64,000 bases of DNA from Rhodococcus maanshanensis NBRC 100610 (lineage in GTDB: Bacteria > Actinomycetota > Actinomycetes > Mycobacteriales > Mycobacteriaceae): NCBI RefSeq assembly GCF_001894865.1, contig NZ_BCXA01000012.1:147233-211232 (forward strand). Reading direction: 5' to 3'. Position 1 is the first letter of the stretch; every line of letters starts with the position of its first letter. Of the stretch, positions 18,013-26,182 are shown piece after piece. Below the pieces are notes generated by a model. That model did not search any database. It was not told where the DNA came from and saw only the letters and a program-made list of their open reading frames with translations. A program made the translations under genes and the position numbers.

Positions 18013-19269
18013 TCAGGAGAGCGGGGTGATCGGGAACGGCAGATCCGAGGACCCGGCGCCGTCGTCGACCTTGACCTCGACCAGTACGGTCTCGATGCCG
18101 CTGCCGGCGACGTCCTGGCCCGCGGCGTAGGCGCGGGTGCCGTCGAAGCCGAAGTCGTTGTCGGAGATCAGGATCAGTCGGTTTCCGCGCAGTGCGGCGC
18201 CCTCGATCTTGCCGGGCACGCCCGCGACGCCCGCGAGGTTTGCGAACAGCGTCTTGTCGGCGCTGGTGATCAGCGCGCGGGCCGGGTCCAGGTCGACGGC
18301 GTGGAAGCGGGCCTCGGTGTCGGTGCGCTCCTCGACGAGGACCCGGTTCTGCGACAGCGGGATCAGCGCCGAGATCTTCAGGTCGCGCCCCCTGGTGCCT
18401 GCCGCAAAGGTGGACGGGTCGTCGAATTGGTACCCGAACTCGTGCACGGTGGTGCGGGTCGCGGTGTCGAAGGTGAGCAGCTCCGTGACGGTGCGGTCCT
18501 TGTCGCCGCTGACCACGACCGAACTCTGCAGCGCGACGGCGACGGTGTGGCCGTCCGGCAGTAGGGCGATGTCCTCGAAGCCGCGGTTGACCTTCCTGTC
18601 GGCCAGGCCGGCGGGGAGGCTGCCGGTCACCGGGTACGCGACCCCGGCCGCGGTGTAGTCGTCCTCGAGTCCCGCGGGCACGTGCCGGGCGACGACGTGG
18701 CCCGTGGCGTCGGCCTCGACGATCGAGGGGCCGTACTCGTCGACCAGCCAGAAGTGGCCGTCCGGGGTGCGGACCACGCCTTCGGTGTCGAGTCCGTTGG
18801 GGTTCAACGGGAGCAGCGTCGCGGCATCGGCGGCGTACGGCTTCTCGTCGCGGGGGAGGTTCGAGAGGCCGGTGACGGGCGCGCCTGCCGGGGTGGTCAG
18901 CGGCAGCGTCTCGAGCACGGCGATCCGGTCGCCCTGGACCCGGATCCTGACCAGCGCGGGGGTGAACTCGGGGACGACGAAGGTGCGTCGGTCCGCGCCG
19001 TCCACCTTCACCTCGCCGTTGGGTCCGCGATCGGTCACGGTCCAGTACTCGCCGCCGCCGATCGGGAAGATGCCGCTGCCGATGCCGCCGAGGTTGACGC
19101 CCCGGTCGTCGGTGATCTGCCGCGCCACGTCGGAGAGCGGGGTGGCGGGCAGCGTCGCGGACGACTTCACGATCGGGGCCGCGGGCGGCGCGGCCGAGGC
19201 GGGAGCGGCCGCGACGGCGGCGAGGACCGCGGCGGCCGCCGCGGTCAACATTGTTGTGTGAGTGCGCAT
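18013..19269 (-). CDS. Secreted esterase-like activity of phytase family protein
   Basis: 418 residues with an N-terminal signal peptide (about residues 1-29, TTMLTAAAAAVLAAVAAAPASA). The mature part shows the beta-propeller phytase-like esterase pattern: GIGSGIFPIGGGEYWTVTDRGPNG, LDTEGVVRTPDGHFWLVDEYGPS and ILISDNDFGFDG. Such proteins are exported and may act on phosphate or carboxyl esters; the substrate is unknown. ATG 19269 is chosen because TAGGTT lies 8 nt upstream on this strand. Confidence 0.78.
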   Translation of the reverse strand: MRTHTTMLTAAAAAVLAAVAAAPASAAPPAAPIVKSSATLPATPLSDVARQITDDRGVNLGGIGSGIFPIGGGEYWTVTDRGPNGEVKVDGADRRTFVVPEFTPALVRIRVQGDRIAVLETLPLTTPAGAPVTGLSNLPRDEKPYAADAATLLPLNPNGLDTEGVVRTPDGHFWLVDEYGPSIVEADATGHVVARHVPAGLEDDYTAAGVAYPVTGSLPAGLADRKVNRGFEDIALLPDGHTVAVALQSSVVVSGDKDRTVTELLTFDTATRTTVHEFGYQFDDPSTFAAGTRGRDLKISALIPLSQNRVLVEERTDTEARFHAVDLDPARALITSADKTLFANLAGVAGVPGKIEGAALRGNRLILISDNDFGFDGTRAYAAGQDVAGSGIETVLVEVKVDDGAGSSDLPFPITPLS

Positions 19270-19300
19270 GAGGGCTGAACCTAGGGGCGCCGGGTGACCA

Positions 19301-19912
19301 TCAGCCGTCGTCAGGGCGAACATCGGGGTGCGGTGCCGGACCGGTCAGGAGGTGCTGGATGACGGGACCCGCCCACCGCGTGATCTCGGCGTGGCTGGCC
19401 TCGGCGATGCCGGGGGTGGCGAGCACGTAGCGGGCGGTTGCCAGGCCGATGATGAACGACCCGAGCATGCCGATCCGCCGGGCAGGTTCGTCGGGAGTGA
19501 CGACCGACAGCGCTGGTGCCACCTGGGTGACGAAGACCGCTCTCATCGTGGCCGCGGCGCTCTCGCTGGTCATCGCCGAGCGCAGCAGAGCGAGGAAGGT
19601 GCTCTGCCCCTCCCATACGGCGAAGAAGCGGGGCAGCAGGACCTCGGCCAGCCCGTCTGGTCGGATGCCGCGCAGGTCCGGGAAATCGAGAGTGACATGG
19701 GCCGCGGCCGCGAACAGGTCTTTCTTGCTGCCGAAGTAGCGAATCACCAGCGCGGGATCGATTCCCACGTCGGCCGCGACGGCCCGCAGGGTGGTGCGTT
19801 CGAAGCCGTCCGCGGCGAAGCGTGCCCTGGCCGCGGCGAGGATGTCCGCGCGGGTCTGTTCGGCGTTCCTGGTGCGGGCTGGTCCGGTGTCACCGATGCG
19901 CGTGCCGCTCAT
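19301..19912 (-). CDS. TetR-family repressor
   Basis: 203 residues. N-terminal HTH: TRADILAAARARFAADGFERTTLRAVAADVGIDPALVIRYFGSKKDLF (about 18-65), then a divergent ligand-binding domain. ATG 19912 is supported by TAGGTT ending 7 nt upstream. It is divergent from an FAD monooxygenase gene, and two similar 22-bp dyads lie between them, so the monooxygenase is its likely target and inducer-linked enzyme. Confidence 0.88.
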   Translation of the reverse strand: MSGTRIGDTGPARTRNAEQTRADILAAARARFAADGFERTTLRAVAADVGIDPALVIRYFGSKKDLFAAAAHVTLDFPDLRGIRPDGLAEVLLPRFFAVWEGQSTFLALLRSAMTSESAAATMRAVFVTQVAPALSVVTPDEPARRIGMLGSFIIGLATARYVLATPGIAEASHAEITRWAGPVIQHLLTGPAPHPDVRPDDG

Positions 19913-19940
19913 GCCCCCGAACCTATCCCGCACGATCCGC

Positions 19941-19962
19941 TATGTCACCGACCGTGGACTTA
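19941..19962. promoter_or_regulatory. Degenerate TetR operator 1
   Basis: TATGTCA (19941-19947), 8-bp spacer, GGACTTA (19956-19962; 5 of 7 match to TGACATA). Same geometry as operator 2 and near the expected -35 region of the tetR gene. Confidence 0.45.
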
Positions 19963-19984
19963 CCGGCCGGGGCGGCGTAGCGTT

Positions 19985-20006
19985 TATGTCAACACTCGGT
20001 GACATA
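19985..20006. promoter_or_regulatory. TetR operator 2, upstream of FAD monooxygenase
   Basis: Perfect inverted repeat TATGTCA (19985-19991), 8-bp spacer, TGACATA (20000-20006), ending 15 bp before the monooxygenase ATG. Confidence 0.65.
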
Positions 20007-20021
20007 GCGGGAGTGTGAGTC

Positions 20022-21455
20022 ATGGAAAACGTCGATGTGGTCGTGGTGGGCGGTGGCCCGACCGGTCTGACCATCGCGGGCGATCTGTCCCGCGCCGGCC
20101 GCGAGGTCGCCGTTCTGGAGCGCTGGCCGCAGATCAATCCGTCCAGCCGGGCCTTCGCGACGATGGCCCGCACGCTCGAGGTGCTCGACAGCCGCGACCT
20201 GGCGGACGGTCTGCTCGCCATGGGCACCACGATTGCCGAGGTGCACCTGTTCGGCGGCGCGACACTCGACCTGACGCGGCTGCCGTCGCGATACCGGTAT
20301 GCCCTGATCACTCCGCAGACCAACGTGGACGGTGCGCTCCTGCGGTACGCCAGTGAGCAGGGTGCCACCATCCACCGGGGTACCGAAGTCGTTGGTCTGG
20401 AGCAGGACTCCGATGGTGTCACCGTCACCACCCAACCCAAGGGCGGCGGCGCCACCCGAGCCTGGCGGGCCCGCTACGTCGTCGGCGCCGACGGCGCCCA
20501 CAGCACGGTCCGCGAGTTGCTCGGTGTCCCGTTCCCCGGCAAGACGGTCCTCGAGTCCGTCGTCCTCGCGGATGTCCGTCTCACGAACGGCCCAGCGGGC
20601 CGCGGGCCCCTTCTCGGCAGCACCGCCGACGAATTCGCGTTCCTGGTGCCGTACGGCGACGACGGCTGGTATCGGTCCGTGACGTGGGACCGCGACCATC
20701 GCCTCCCGGACAGCGTCGGGGTGGAGCCCGGCGAGGTCGAGGAGGTCCTCGACCGGACTCTCGGCCGTGCGGTCGGGCTCGGCGAGATCAGCTGGCGGTC
20801 TCGGTTCCACTGTGACGAGCGGCAGGTCGAGAACTATCGACACGGACGCGTGTTCCTCGCAGGCGACGCCGCCCACGTCCATTCGCCGATGGGCGGCCAG
20901 GGCATGAACACCGGCATCCAGGACGGCGCCAACCTGGCCTGGAAGCTCGACCTCGCGCTCGGTGGCGCCGACGACGCGATCCTCGGCACCTACCAGGCCG
21001 AGCGACACCCGATCGGCCGCCTCGTGCTGTTCCAGAGCGGCGCATTGATGCGGGCCGTGACCCTGAAGCCGGTCCTGGCGCGGTGGGCCCGCGACTTCCT
21101 TGCGCCGAAGATCCTTGCGATCCGGCCGATCTCGAACCCGATCGCAGGCGCCTTCTCCGGCGTCACCCTGCGCTATCGCCACGGTCGCGGGCAGCACTCC
21201 CTCGTCGGCACCCGCGCCACCGAGGTGCCGCTACGGCGGGGGCGACTGACCGAGGTACAACGCTCCCCGGGATTCGTGCTCGTCCGTCGGCGCGGCGCGG
21301 CCCGCCGCGACACCGACGTTCTCCAAGTCGAACGAACCGACGCCGGCCCCGATCTGCTGGTGCGTCCCGACGGATACATCGCCTGGGTCGGGACCACGGC
21401 AGGCGACGACGGGTGGCGCACGGCGCTGCGTTCGTGGACGGGTGTAGCGGCATAG
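20022..21455 (+). CDS. FAD-dependent monooxygenase, aromatic hydroxylase family
   Basis: 477 residues. Class A flavoprotein hydroxylase motifs: GGGPTG FAD-binding loop (about 10-15), VVGADGAHSTVRE (DG motif, about 154-166), and FLAGDAAHVHSPMGGQGMN (GD motif, about 284-302). Such enzymes hydroxylate phenols, polyketides or antibiotics such as rifamycins with NAD(P)H. The substrate is unknown. GGGAG precedes the ATG. Regulated, by context, by the divergent TetR protein through the two dyads. Confidence 0.87.
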   Translation: MENVDVVVVGGGPTGLTIAGDLSRAGREVAVLERWPQINPSSRAFATMARTLEVLDSRDLADGLLAMGTTIAEVHLFGGATLDLTRLPSRYRYALITPQTNVDGALLRYASEQGATIHRGTEVVGLEQDSDGVTVTTQPKGGGATRAWRARYVVGADGAHSTVRELLGVPFPGKTVLESVVLADVRLTNGPAGRGPLLGSTADEFAFLVPYGDDGWYRSVTWDRDHRLPDSVGVEPGEVEEVLDRTLGRAVGLGEISWRSRFHCDERQVENYRHGRVFLAGDAAHVHSPMGGQGMNTGIQDGANLAWKLDLALGGADDAILGTYQAERHPIGRLVLFQSGALMRAVTLKPVLARWARDFLAPKILAIRPISNPIAGAFSGVTLRYRHGRGQHSLVGTRATEVPLRRGRLTEVQRSPGFVLVRRRGAARRDTDVLQVERTDAGPDLLVRPDGYIAWVGTTAGDDGWRTALRSWTGVAA

Positions 21456-21471
21456 CTCGTGTCAGGAGTGG

Positions 21472-22296
21472 TCATCCACGCCCGGGCGTCTGGGGCGAGA
21501 GCTCCACCGGATCACCGCCAACGGTGGCCCCGCGTCGCGCGAGTGCGATGGCGAAGGCCGCGGTGCCGACCAGCACGAACAGGCCGGTGTCCCCGGCGAG
21601 GTACTCGTTGACGACGACGGGACGGTCGGTGGTGATCGCGTAGGTGGCGAGAACGGCGAACGAGGCGTTGTGCGCGAAGTGCGCGAGGACGGCCGGCCAC
21701 ACACTGCCGGAGCGAATGCGCAGGTACCCGAACAGGAATGAGAACGCGACCACGGTGCTGCCGAACAGGATCAGCACGAGGGCGCGTTGTCCTTCGGCGT
21801 GGTAGTTGGGCGTCAGCAGGATGTACGGCAGGTGCCAGCAGATCCACACGACGCCGACCACGAACATGGCCCACCGCTCGCCGAGGAACTCCAGACGCGG
21901 CTGCAGGTATCCCCGCCAGCCGATCTCCTCGGCGAACGCGAGGATCGGCCCGGTGATGCAGAGGAGGAGCGAGGACCGCAGCCAGTCACCCGAAGGGGCG
22001 GTGAGACTTCCGGCGCCCGCCAGCACGACGCCGACGATCGCGAGTGCCGACACCCCCGCGGTCGCCAGGAGCGTGTAGGGCCAGTACCGCAGGCCGAGGC
22101 GGGTCATGCCCAGCGGGCGCCACCCGGCGCGACGGTAGCCCTCGCGGGTGACGACCAGCATCATGACCAGCACCGTCAGCAGTGGCGAGACCGCGAGCAG
22201 CAGACCCTCGGCGATGTTCGCGGTGCCGAGCGCGACCGCCAGGACGAGGGCGATGTAGACGATCGACGCGGTGCGATCGGGCAGGCGGGGGAACAC
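21472..22296 (-). CDS. CPBP-family intramembrane protease homologue
   Basis: 274 residues with about eight membrane segments. The Abi/CPBP signature EEIGWRGYL is followed by HLPYI and LAHFAHN, giving the glutamate and histidine residues expected for a type II CAAX-processing-like metalloprotease. GTG 22296 was chosen because AAAGGAG lies eight bases upstream; a longer frame starts at 22359. Last gene of a minus-strand series after the kinase-like gene. In bacteria these proteins are linked to immunity against bacteriocins or to membrane-protein processing; role here unknown. Confidence 0.82.
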   Translation of the reverse strand: MFPRLPDRTASIVYIALVLAVALGTANIAEGLLLAVSPLLTVLVMMLVVTREGYRRAGWRPLGMTRLGLRYWPYTLLATAGVSALAIVGVVLAGAGSLTAPSGDWLRSSLLLCITGPILAFAEEIGWRGYLQPRLEFLGERWAMFVVGVVWICWHLPYILLTPNYHAEGQRALVLILFGSTVVAFSFLFGYLRIRSGSVWPAVLAHFAHNASFAVLATYAITTDRPVVVNEYLAGDTGLFVLVGTAAFAIALARRGATVGGDPVELSPQTPGRG

Positions 22297-22407
22297 GCGG
22301 GGAGCTCCTTTCGAGGGACCAACCCGCCCAGCCTCACGCAGGCACCATGCCAGGAGCATCCACCCCGCAGCTGATCTCGTTCCGGCCGATCTCCTACCGT
22401 GGGACTA

Positions 22408-23022
22408 CTACGGTCGATCATCGTCCGGGGCAGTCGAACTCGTGATGACGACGATGTGGGCGGCCCGCCGCGTCCGGTCCGCCCCGAACAGCGCCGCCTC
22501 CTGCCGGGCCCAGCGGGCCCAGTGCGGCCGGAACATGTCGCCGTCGCGCAGCAGCGCGCGCCGCATCCGTTCGCCCGGGTCGGCGTCGACCCACACCCGC
22601 ACGGCGTAGTACCCGCGGGCCCGCCCGCTGGTCGCGCCCGCGCCCTCGACGATCAGGTATCGGTGGCGGCGGACCGCGCGCCACTCCGCGTATCCGCCCA
22701 GATGCCAGTCGTAGCGCCGATAGCGCGGGACCCGGCCGTGCTCGGCGGGGGAGAGGACCCACCGGACGAGCCGGGGAACGGCCGCGGCGAGGCCGTCCCA
22801 GCCCGGGTACAGGTCGTCCATCCGGACGACCGGCGCGTCGTCCAGTGCCGCGGCGACCCGCTCGGCCAAGGTGGACTTCCCGCCGCCCGCGGGACCGTCG
22901 ATGCCGACCAGGGTCGGGCCGCGCCGCCGACGCCGCCTGCGATGGGCGGCTCGCGCCTGCGCCGCGATCCGGGTGACACCGCCGACCGGCGGCGGGATGG
23001 TCGGATCGTCATCGGTGGCCAT
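22408..23022 (-). CDS. P-loop kinase of the uridine-kinase type
   Basis: 204 residues. Walker A GPAGGGKST (about 41-49), MDDLYPGWDG substrate region, VEGAGAT, and a lid-like stretch PGERMRRALLRDG. This is the small actinobacterial nucleoside/phosphoribulokinase-like family; phosphate acceptor unknown. ATG 23022 has TAGCGT ending 7 nt upstream on this strand, favouring a separate leaderless transcript. A run of arginines precedes the P-loop. Confidence 0.8.
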   Translation of the reverse strand: MATDDDPTIPPPVGGVTRIAAQARAAHRRRRRRRGPTLVGIDGPAGGGKSTLAERVAAALDDAPVVRMDDLYPGWDGLAAAVPRLVRWVLSPAEHGRVPRYRRYDWHLGGYAEWRAVRRHRYLIVEGAGATSGRARGYYAVRVWVDADPGERMRRALLRDGDMFRPHWARWARQEAALFGADRTRRAAHIVVITSSTAPDDDRP

Positions 23023-23049
23023 GGACAGCACGCTATGCCGTCGGTGCGG

Positions 23050-23769
23050 TCAGTGATCTCCGAGCCGGTCGAGGGGGTTGAGGCGCAGCGGGATCCGCAT
23101 CCCGCCGCGCCACAGCACCGCCATCGTCGAACGTGGCCTGACCCGGCTCTCGTGCCGGGCGAGCGCGCCGAACTCCGCGCCGAGCCCGTCGCGGGGGAGT
23201 GCCGCGATGACGGTGCGCAGAACCTCCGGCGGCAGGTCCCGAACCCGATACCCGGCGACGTCGAGGTGGGCGGCGTCGTGCAGCAGGGCGGCCTCGGGGC
23301 CGTGCCCGGTTGGCGTGCGCGGGTCCATGTGGCGCACGATCGCGGTGGCCACCGTCTCCGCCGATGCGGGGGCGCCGCGGGCAGCCACGAACCGCCTGGC
23401 CTCCTCGGCCCCCAGCAGTGCGAAGCAGCCGACATGCGCATCGGCGGGGGCGCCGAGCGCCGTGTCGTGCAGGACGCACGCGACGAACAGTGCCTCGGGG
23501 TCGGGTTCGAGCCCGTCCACCGCGCGAAATCGCATGGCCCACTGCCAGCACCGCAGGCTGTGCGCGAGGATGGCCGGGCTGAGCACCTCGCGGGCGTGCT
23601 CGAGGGCCTCCCTGGCCAGGGCGGAATCCGGCGGATCGAACAGCGGCGGTGCCGCCGGGCCGGACTTCGCCACGCCCGCCAATTGGCTTGGCAGCGCACG
23701 GGTCTGGATGGCCGCCGCCTGCAACACGACCCGGAGCCGATCGGCCCGGCCCAGTTCACCTCTGAGCAT
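23050..23769 (-). CDS. HD-domain protein, cyanamide hydratase-like
   Basis: 239 residues. HD phosphohydrolase-type metal ligands: LAHSLRCWQWA (His, about 70), CVLHDTALG (HD pair, about 100), and a later IVRHMD. The overall pattern resembles the small HD proteins annotated as cyanamide hydratase-like. Its start overlaps the upstream tetR 3' end by 14 bp, so the two are co-transcribed. The true substrate is not known. Confidence 0.75.
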   Translation of the reverse strand: MLRGELGRADRLRVVLQAAAIQTRALPSQLAGVAKSGPAAPPLFDPPDSALAREALEHAREVLSPAILAHSLRCWQWAMRFRAVDGLEPDPEALFVACVLHDTALGAPADAHVGCFALLGAEEARRFVAARGAPASAETVATAIVRHMDPRTPTGHGPEAALLHDAAHLDVAGYRVRDLPPEVLRTVIAALPRDGLGAEFGALARHESRVRPRSTMAVLWRGGMRIPLRLNPLDRLGDH

Positions 23770-24370
23770 GTGCTGACTCCTTCAATCTGCGGTCGCCGTC
23801 CGCCCGCGCCATCTCGATGAGCGAATCCGCGCTGCCGCGGGTGACCGTGCGGCGATGCTCGAGGCTGAGCACGCCGTTGACGGTCGCCCAGGCCAGCAGC
23901 ACGATCTCCTCGGTGCCAGGGACGGCGGGGCCGATCGCCGCCACCAGCTCGCGGGTGATCCCGATCAGCGTCGCGTCGATGCGCGCTCGGGCCTGTGCCA
24001 CGACCTCGGAATCCCGGTCGTCGACGTCCGTCAGACCGAGGATCCGGAAGGCCAGCGGTCGGGAGCGGTGGAACGACACGTACGCATCGAAGGCCACCAG
24101 GAGACGGTCCTCGGCGGTGGTGCCGGTCAGCGCCTCTCGCATGCCCTGCGCGTGCTCGGTCGCCGTGCGGCAGGCGAGCGCGGCGTACACGTCGGCCTTG
24201 CCGCCGGGGAAGTTCGCGTAGATGGAGCTGAGTGCGACATCGGCCTGGTTCGCCAGGGCGTCGACGCTCGTCGCACGGTAGCCGTCCCGGGTGAACAGCA
24301 GATCAGCGGCGTCGAGGACCGCCGTGTGCGTGCGGCGGCGCCTGCGGTCCGCGGGCGGGTCTAGGCTCAT
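23756..24370 (-). CDS. TetR-family regulator
   Basis: 204 residues. HTH: HTAVLDAADLLFTRDGYRATSVDALANQADVALSSIYANFPGGKADVY (about 15-62). ATG 24370 has TACGGT ending 7 nt upstream. It leads a minus-strand run with the HD protein and lies divergent to the thioesterase gene at 24430. The 59-bp gap holds a pair of direct repeats that overlap its own -10 box, suggesting autoregulation. Confidence 0.87.
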   Translation of the reverse strand: MSLDPPADRRRRRTHTAVLDAADLLFTRDGYRATSVDALANQADVALSSIYANFPGGKADVYAALACRTATEHAQGMREALTGTTAEDRLLVAFDAYVSFHRSRPLAFRILGLTDVDDRDSEVVAQARARIDATLIGITRELVAAIGPAVPGTEEIVLLAWATVNGVLSLEHRRTVTRGSADSLIEMARADGDRRLKESAHAQR

Positions 24371-24375
24371 GACAG

Positions 24376-24404
24376 AAACCGTAGTACAGTTCCGAAAACG
24401 TAGT
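24376..24404. promoter_or_regulatory. Direct repeats in tetR-thioesterase gap
   Basis: AAACCGTAGT (24376-24385) and AAAACGTAGT (24395-24404) are spaced 19 bp apart; the first covers the -10 box of the tetR gene. Candidate operator. Confidence 0.45.
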
Positions 24405-24429
24405 CAAACTCTGATTTAGGGGTGAGGTC

Positions 24430-24863
24430 ATGTCCGAGGCAACAATCCAGGCACCCACCACGGGGTCGGAGGCGATGCGGCTGTTCCTCCCGCACTCGCC
24501 CTTCGTGCAGCACCTCGGTATCGAGCTCGTCGACATCGGCGACGATCACGCACGCCTGCGCATGCCCTTCCGCGACAACCTGGTCACCGTCGGCGAGATG
24601 GTCCACGGCGGCGCGCTCGCCGCGTGCATCGACATCGGCATCATGGCAGCGGCGTGGGCAGGACCGAGGGTCCCCGAAAAGCTGCGGGGCGTCACGGTTT
24701 CCATGTCCGTCGAGTTCCTCGAGCCTGCGTTCGCGGAGGACGTCGACATCATCGGAACGCGCGTACGGAGGGCCGTCGCCTGAGCAGCTGCACCGTGGAC
24801 ATCGTGACCACCGGCGGGGGCACGCTGGTGGCCAAGGGCATGGGCACGTATCAGGTCGGCTGA
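24430..24863 (+). pseudogene. PaaI-type hotdog thioesterase, frameshifted near the 3' end
   Basis: The first 113 residues read as a hotdog-fold acyl-CoA thioesterase (HLGIELVDIGDDHARLRMPF, then VGEMVHGGALAACIDIG with the usual HGG motif). The frame then ends at a stop after RRAVA (24783), while the rest of the domain, RRLSSCTVDIVTTGGGTLVA, continues in the next frame to 24863. One extra G in the GGG run at 24770-24772 would restore a 144-residue protein. So the gene is either truly inactivated or the sequence lacks one base. Good RBS (GGGGTGAGG). Confidence 0.8.
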
Positions 24864-24879
24864 TCGGCCTGCGGGGGAC

Positions 24880-25206
24880 TCACTCGCGCTCGAAGCGCTC
24901 CCGCACCGCCTTCATCTTCGCCCGGAGTTCCACCTCGTCGATGACACCCAGGTCGATCAGCGCGTGCGCGGTGACCACGGCCGAGCGGGCGCGGACCGGG
25001 AAGTCGAGGTAGATGGTCTCGCCGAGTTCGTCCTCGGCCTCGCGGCGCTCCAGGTTGTCCAACGCCCCCCGCCAGGACAGGCACTCGCACGTGGCCTGCA
25101 TACTCGACTCCCACGGCGCCGGCTTCCCGTCCAGCTCGGCCAGGCTCGACTCGCGCCGCGATCCTGGCTCGAGCGTCTCGAACAGCACCCGGTATCCCTC
25201 GCTCAT
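24880..25206 (-). CDS. Nitrile hydratase/thiocyanate hydrolase accessory protein (activator-like)
   Basis: 108 residues. It is related to the first subunit gene of this operon: both contain a CECLxWRG motif followed by ExxxAExxLG and a C-terminal helical segment. Nitrile hydratase activators and P15K of thiocyanate hydrolase are known relatives of the beta-subunit N-terminal domain and insert cobalt into the catalytic subunit. Last of four genes; its ATG overlaps the catalytic-subunit stop by 4 nt. I infer a metallochaperone role from family and order. Confidence 0.72.
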   Translation of the reverse strand: MSEGYRVLFETLEPGSRRESSLAELDGKPAPWESSMQATCECLSWRGALDNLERREAEDELGETIYLDFPVRARSAVVTAHALIDLGVIDEVELRAKMKAVRERFERE

Positions 25207-25889
25207 CACGCACCCACCTTCGACGGGGCATCGGAGGCGGTCCAGTCGACCTGGGGCAGCGCGACCCCGATCATGGTGTCGCGGGTGACGATGGCGGCGA
25301 GCTGTTCCTCGGTCCAGCCCTCGGTGCCCTCGGGCCGCATCGGCATCACCATGAACCGCGACTTCTGGTTGGAGTCGTGCACCCGCACCTCGACCTCGGG
25401 CGGCATGTGTAACCCGAACTCCGCGAGCACCTCTCGCGGCCAGCGGACCAGGCGCCTGCGGTAGTTGGGGGTGCGGTACCAGTCCGGCGACATGCCGAGC
25501 ACCGGCCGCGGGTAGCAGGAACACAGGGTGCAGACGATCACGTTGTGCACCGTCGGGGTGTTCTCCAGGACGTAGAAGTACGTGTAGTCGCTCGGGGTTC
25601 CCGACCCGGTCGGATCCCGCCAGTCGATACCGACCTCCTTGCAGGTCTCGGTGCCGTCGGCGAGCAGTCGCGCCTTGAACTCGGGGTCCGTCCACGCCTT
25701 GGCCACCAGCCGCGATCCGCCTGCGGGGCCGACGGACTCGGCCCACTCCGAGAAGCGGCGGTGATCCTCCGCCGAGAACAGGCCTTTCTCGATGGCCAGT
25801 TCCCGGACGGCCGTCTCGAGGACCTCGAACTCGCTGATCTCACCGGATTCCTGGATCGGTGCGTGGTGATCGTCGTGTGTCTGGCTCAC
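25206..25889 (-). CDS. Cobalt-type nitrile hydratase alpha / thiocyanate hydrolase gamma-like catalytic subunit
   Basis: 227 residues. The metal claw V-CTLCSC-YPR is present with Cys at about 120, 123 and 125; Thr after the first Cys is typical of cobalt forms. The cysteines are normally oxidised to sulfinate/sulfenate. Flanking features: LAIEKGLFSAEDHRR, VAKAWTDPEFKARLLADGT and a C-terminal MPMRPEGTEGW. The family hydrates nitriles, or hydrolyses thiocyanate to carbonyl sulfide and ammonia. GTG start overlaps the preceding stop (GTGA). With the beta domain split in two genes, the architecture is that of thiocyanate hydrolase or three-subunit nitrile hydratases. Confidence 0.85.
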   Translation of the reverse strand: MSQTHDDHHAPIQESGEISEFEVLETAVRELAIEKGLFSAEDHRRFSEWAESVGPAGGSRLVAKAWTDPEFKARLLADGTETCKEVGIDWRDPTGSGTPSDYTYFYVLENTPTVHNVIVCTLCSCYPRPVLGMSPDWYRTPNYRRRLVRWPREVLAEFGLHMPPEVEVRVHDSNQKSRFMVMPMRPEGTEGWTEEQLAAIVTRDTMIGVALPQVDWTASDAPSKVGA

Positions 25890-26182
25890 TTCGGCTCCTC
25901 CTCGGCGGGTTCCAGCCACCGCTCCGAGCACTCGGTCTCGAGGGTGTCGGCGTCAAATCCGGTGTATTTGGGCCAGAGGTCGCGCTGCAGGAACCGCACG
26001 ACGTAGAAGGGTTCCTTGCGACCGTCCTCGCGTCCCCACGCCTCGTCCTCGGGGATCACCCACTCCGGGCGGTGTTCGACCACGACGCCGGTCCGGCCGC
26101 GGGTGTACGCCTGGGTCCTGGTGTGGAACATCGAGGTCGCGTCCCTGACGGTCACCCGGTCCCCGATCTGGAACTTCGTCAT
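25886..26182 (-). CDS. Nitrile hydratase beta C-terminal (SH3-like) subunit, thiocyanate hydrolase alpha-like
   Basis: 98 residues corresponding to the SH3-like C-terminal domain of nitrile hydratase beta: FQIGDRVTVRD, HTRTQAYTRGRTGVVVEH (the conserved R-x-x-x-Y-x-R-G region), then FYVVRFLQRDLWP. The frame runs further upstream, but ATG 26182 overlaps the preceding gene by 4 nt and matches the domain start. It would cap the active site of the CTLCSC subunit. Second gene of the operon. Confidence 0.82.
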   Translation of the reverse strand: MTKFQIGDRVTVRDATSMFHTRTQAYTRGRTGVVVEHRPEWVIPEDEAWGREDGRKEPFYVVRFLQRDLWPKYTGFDADTLETECSERWLEPAEEEPK

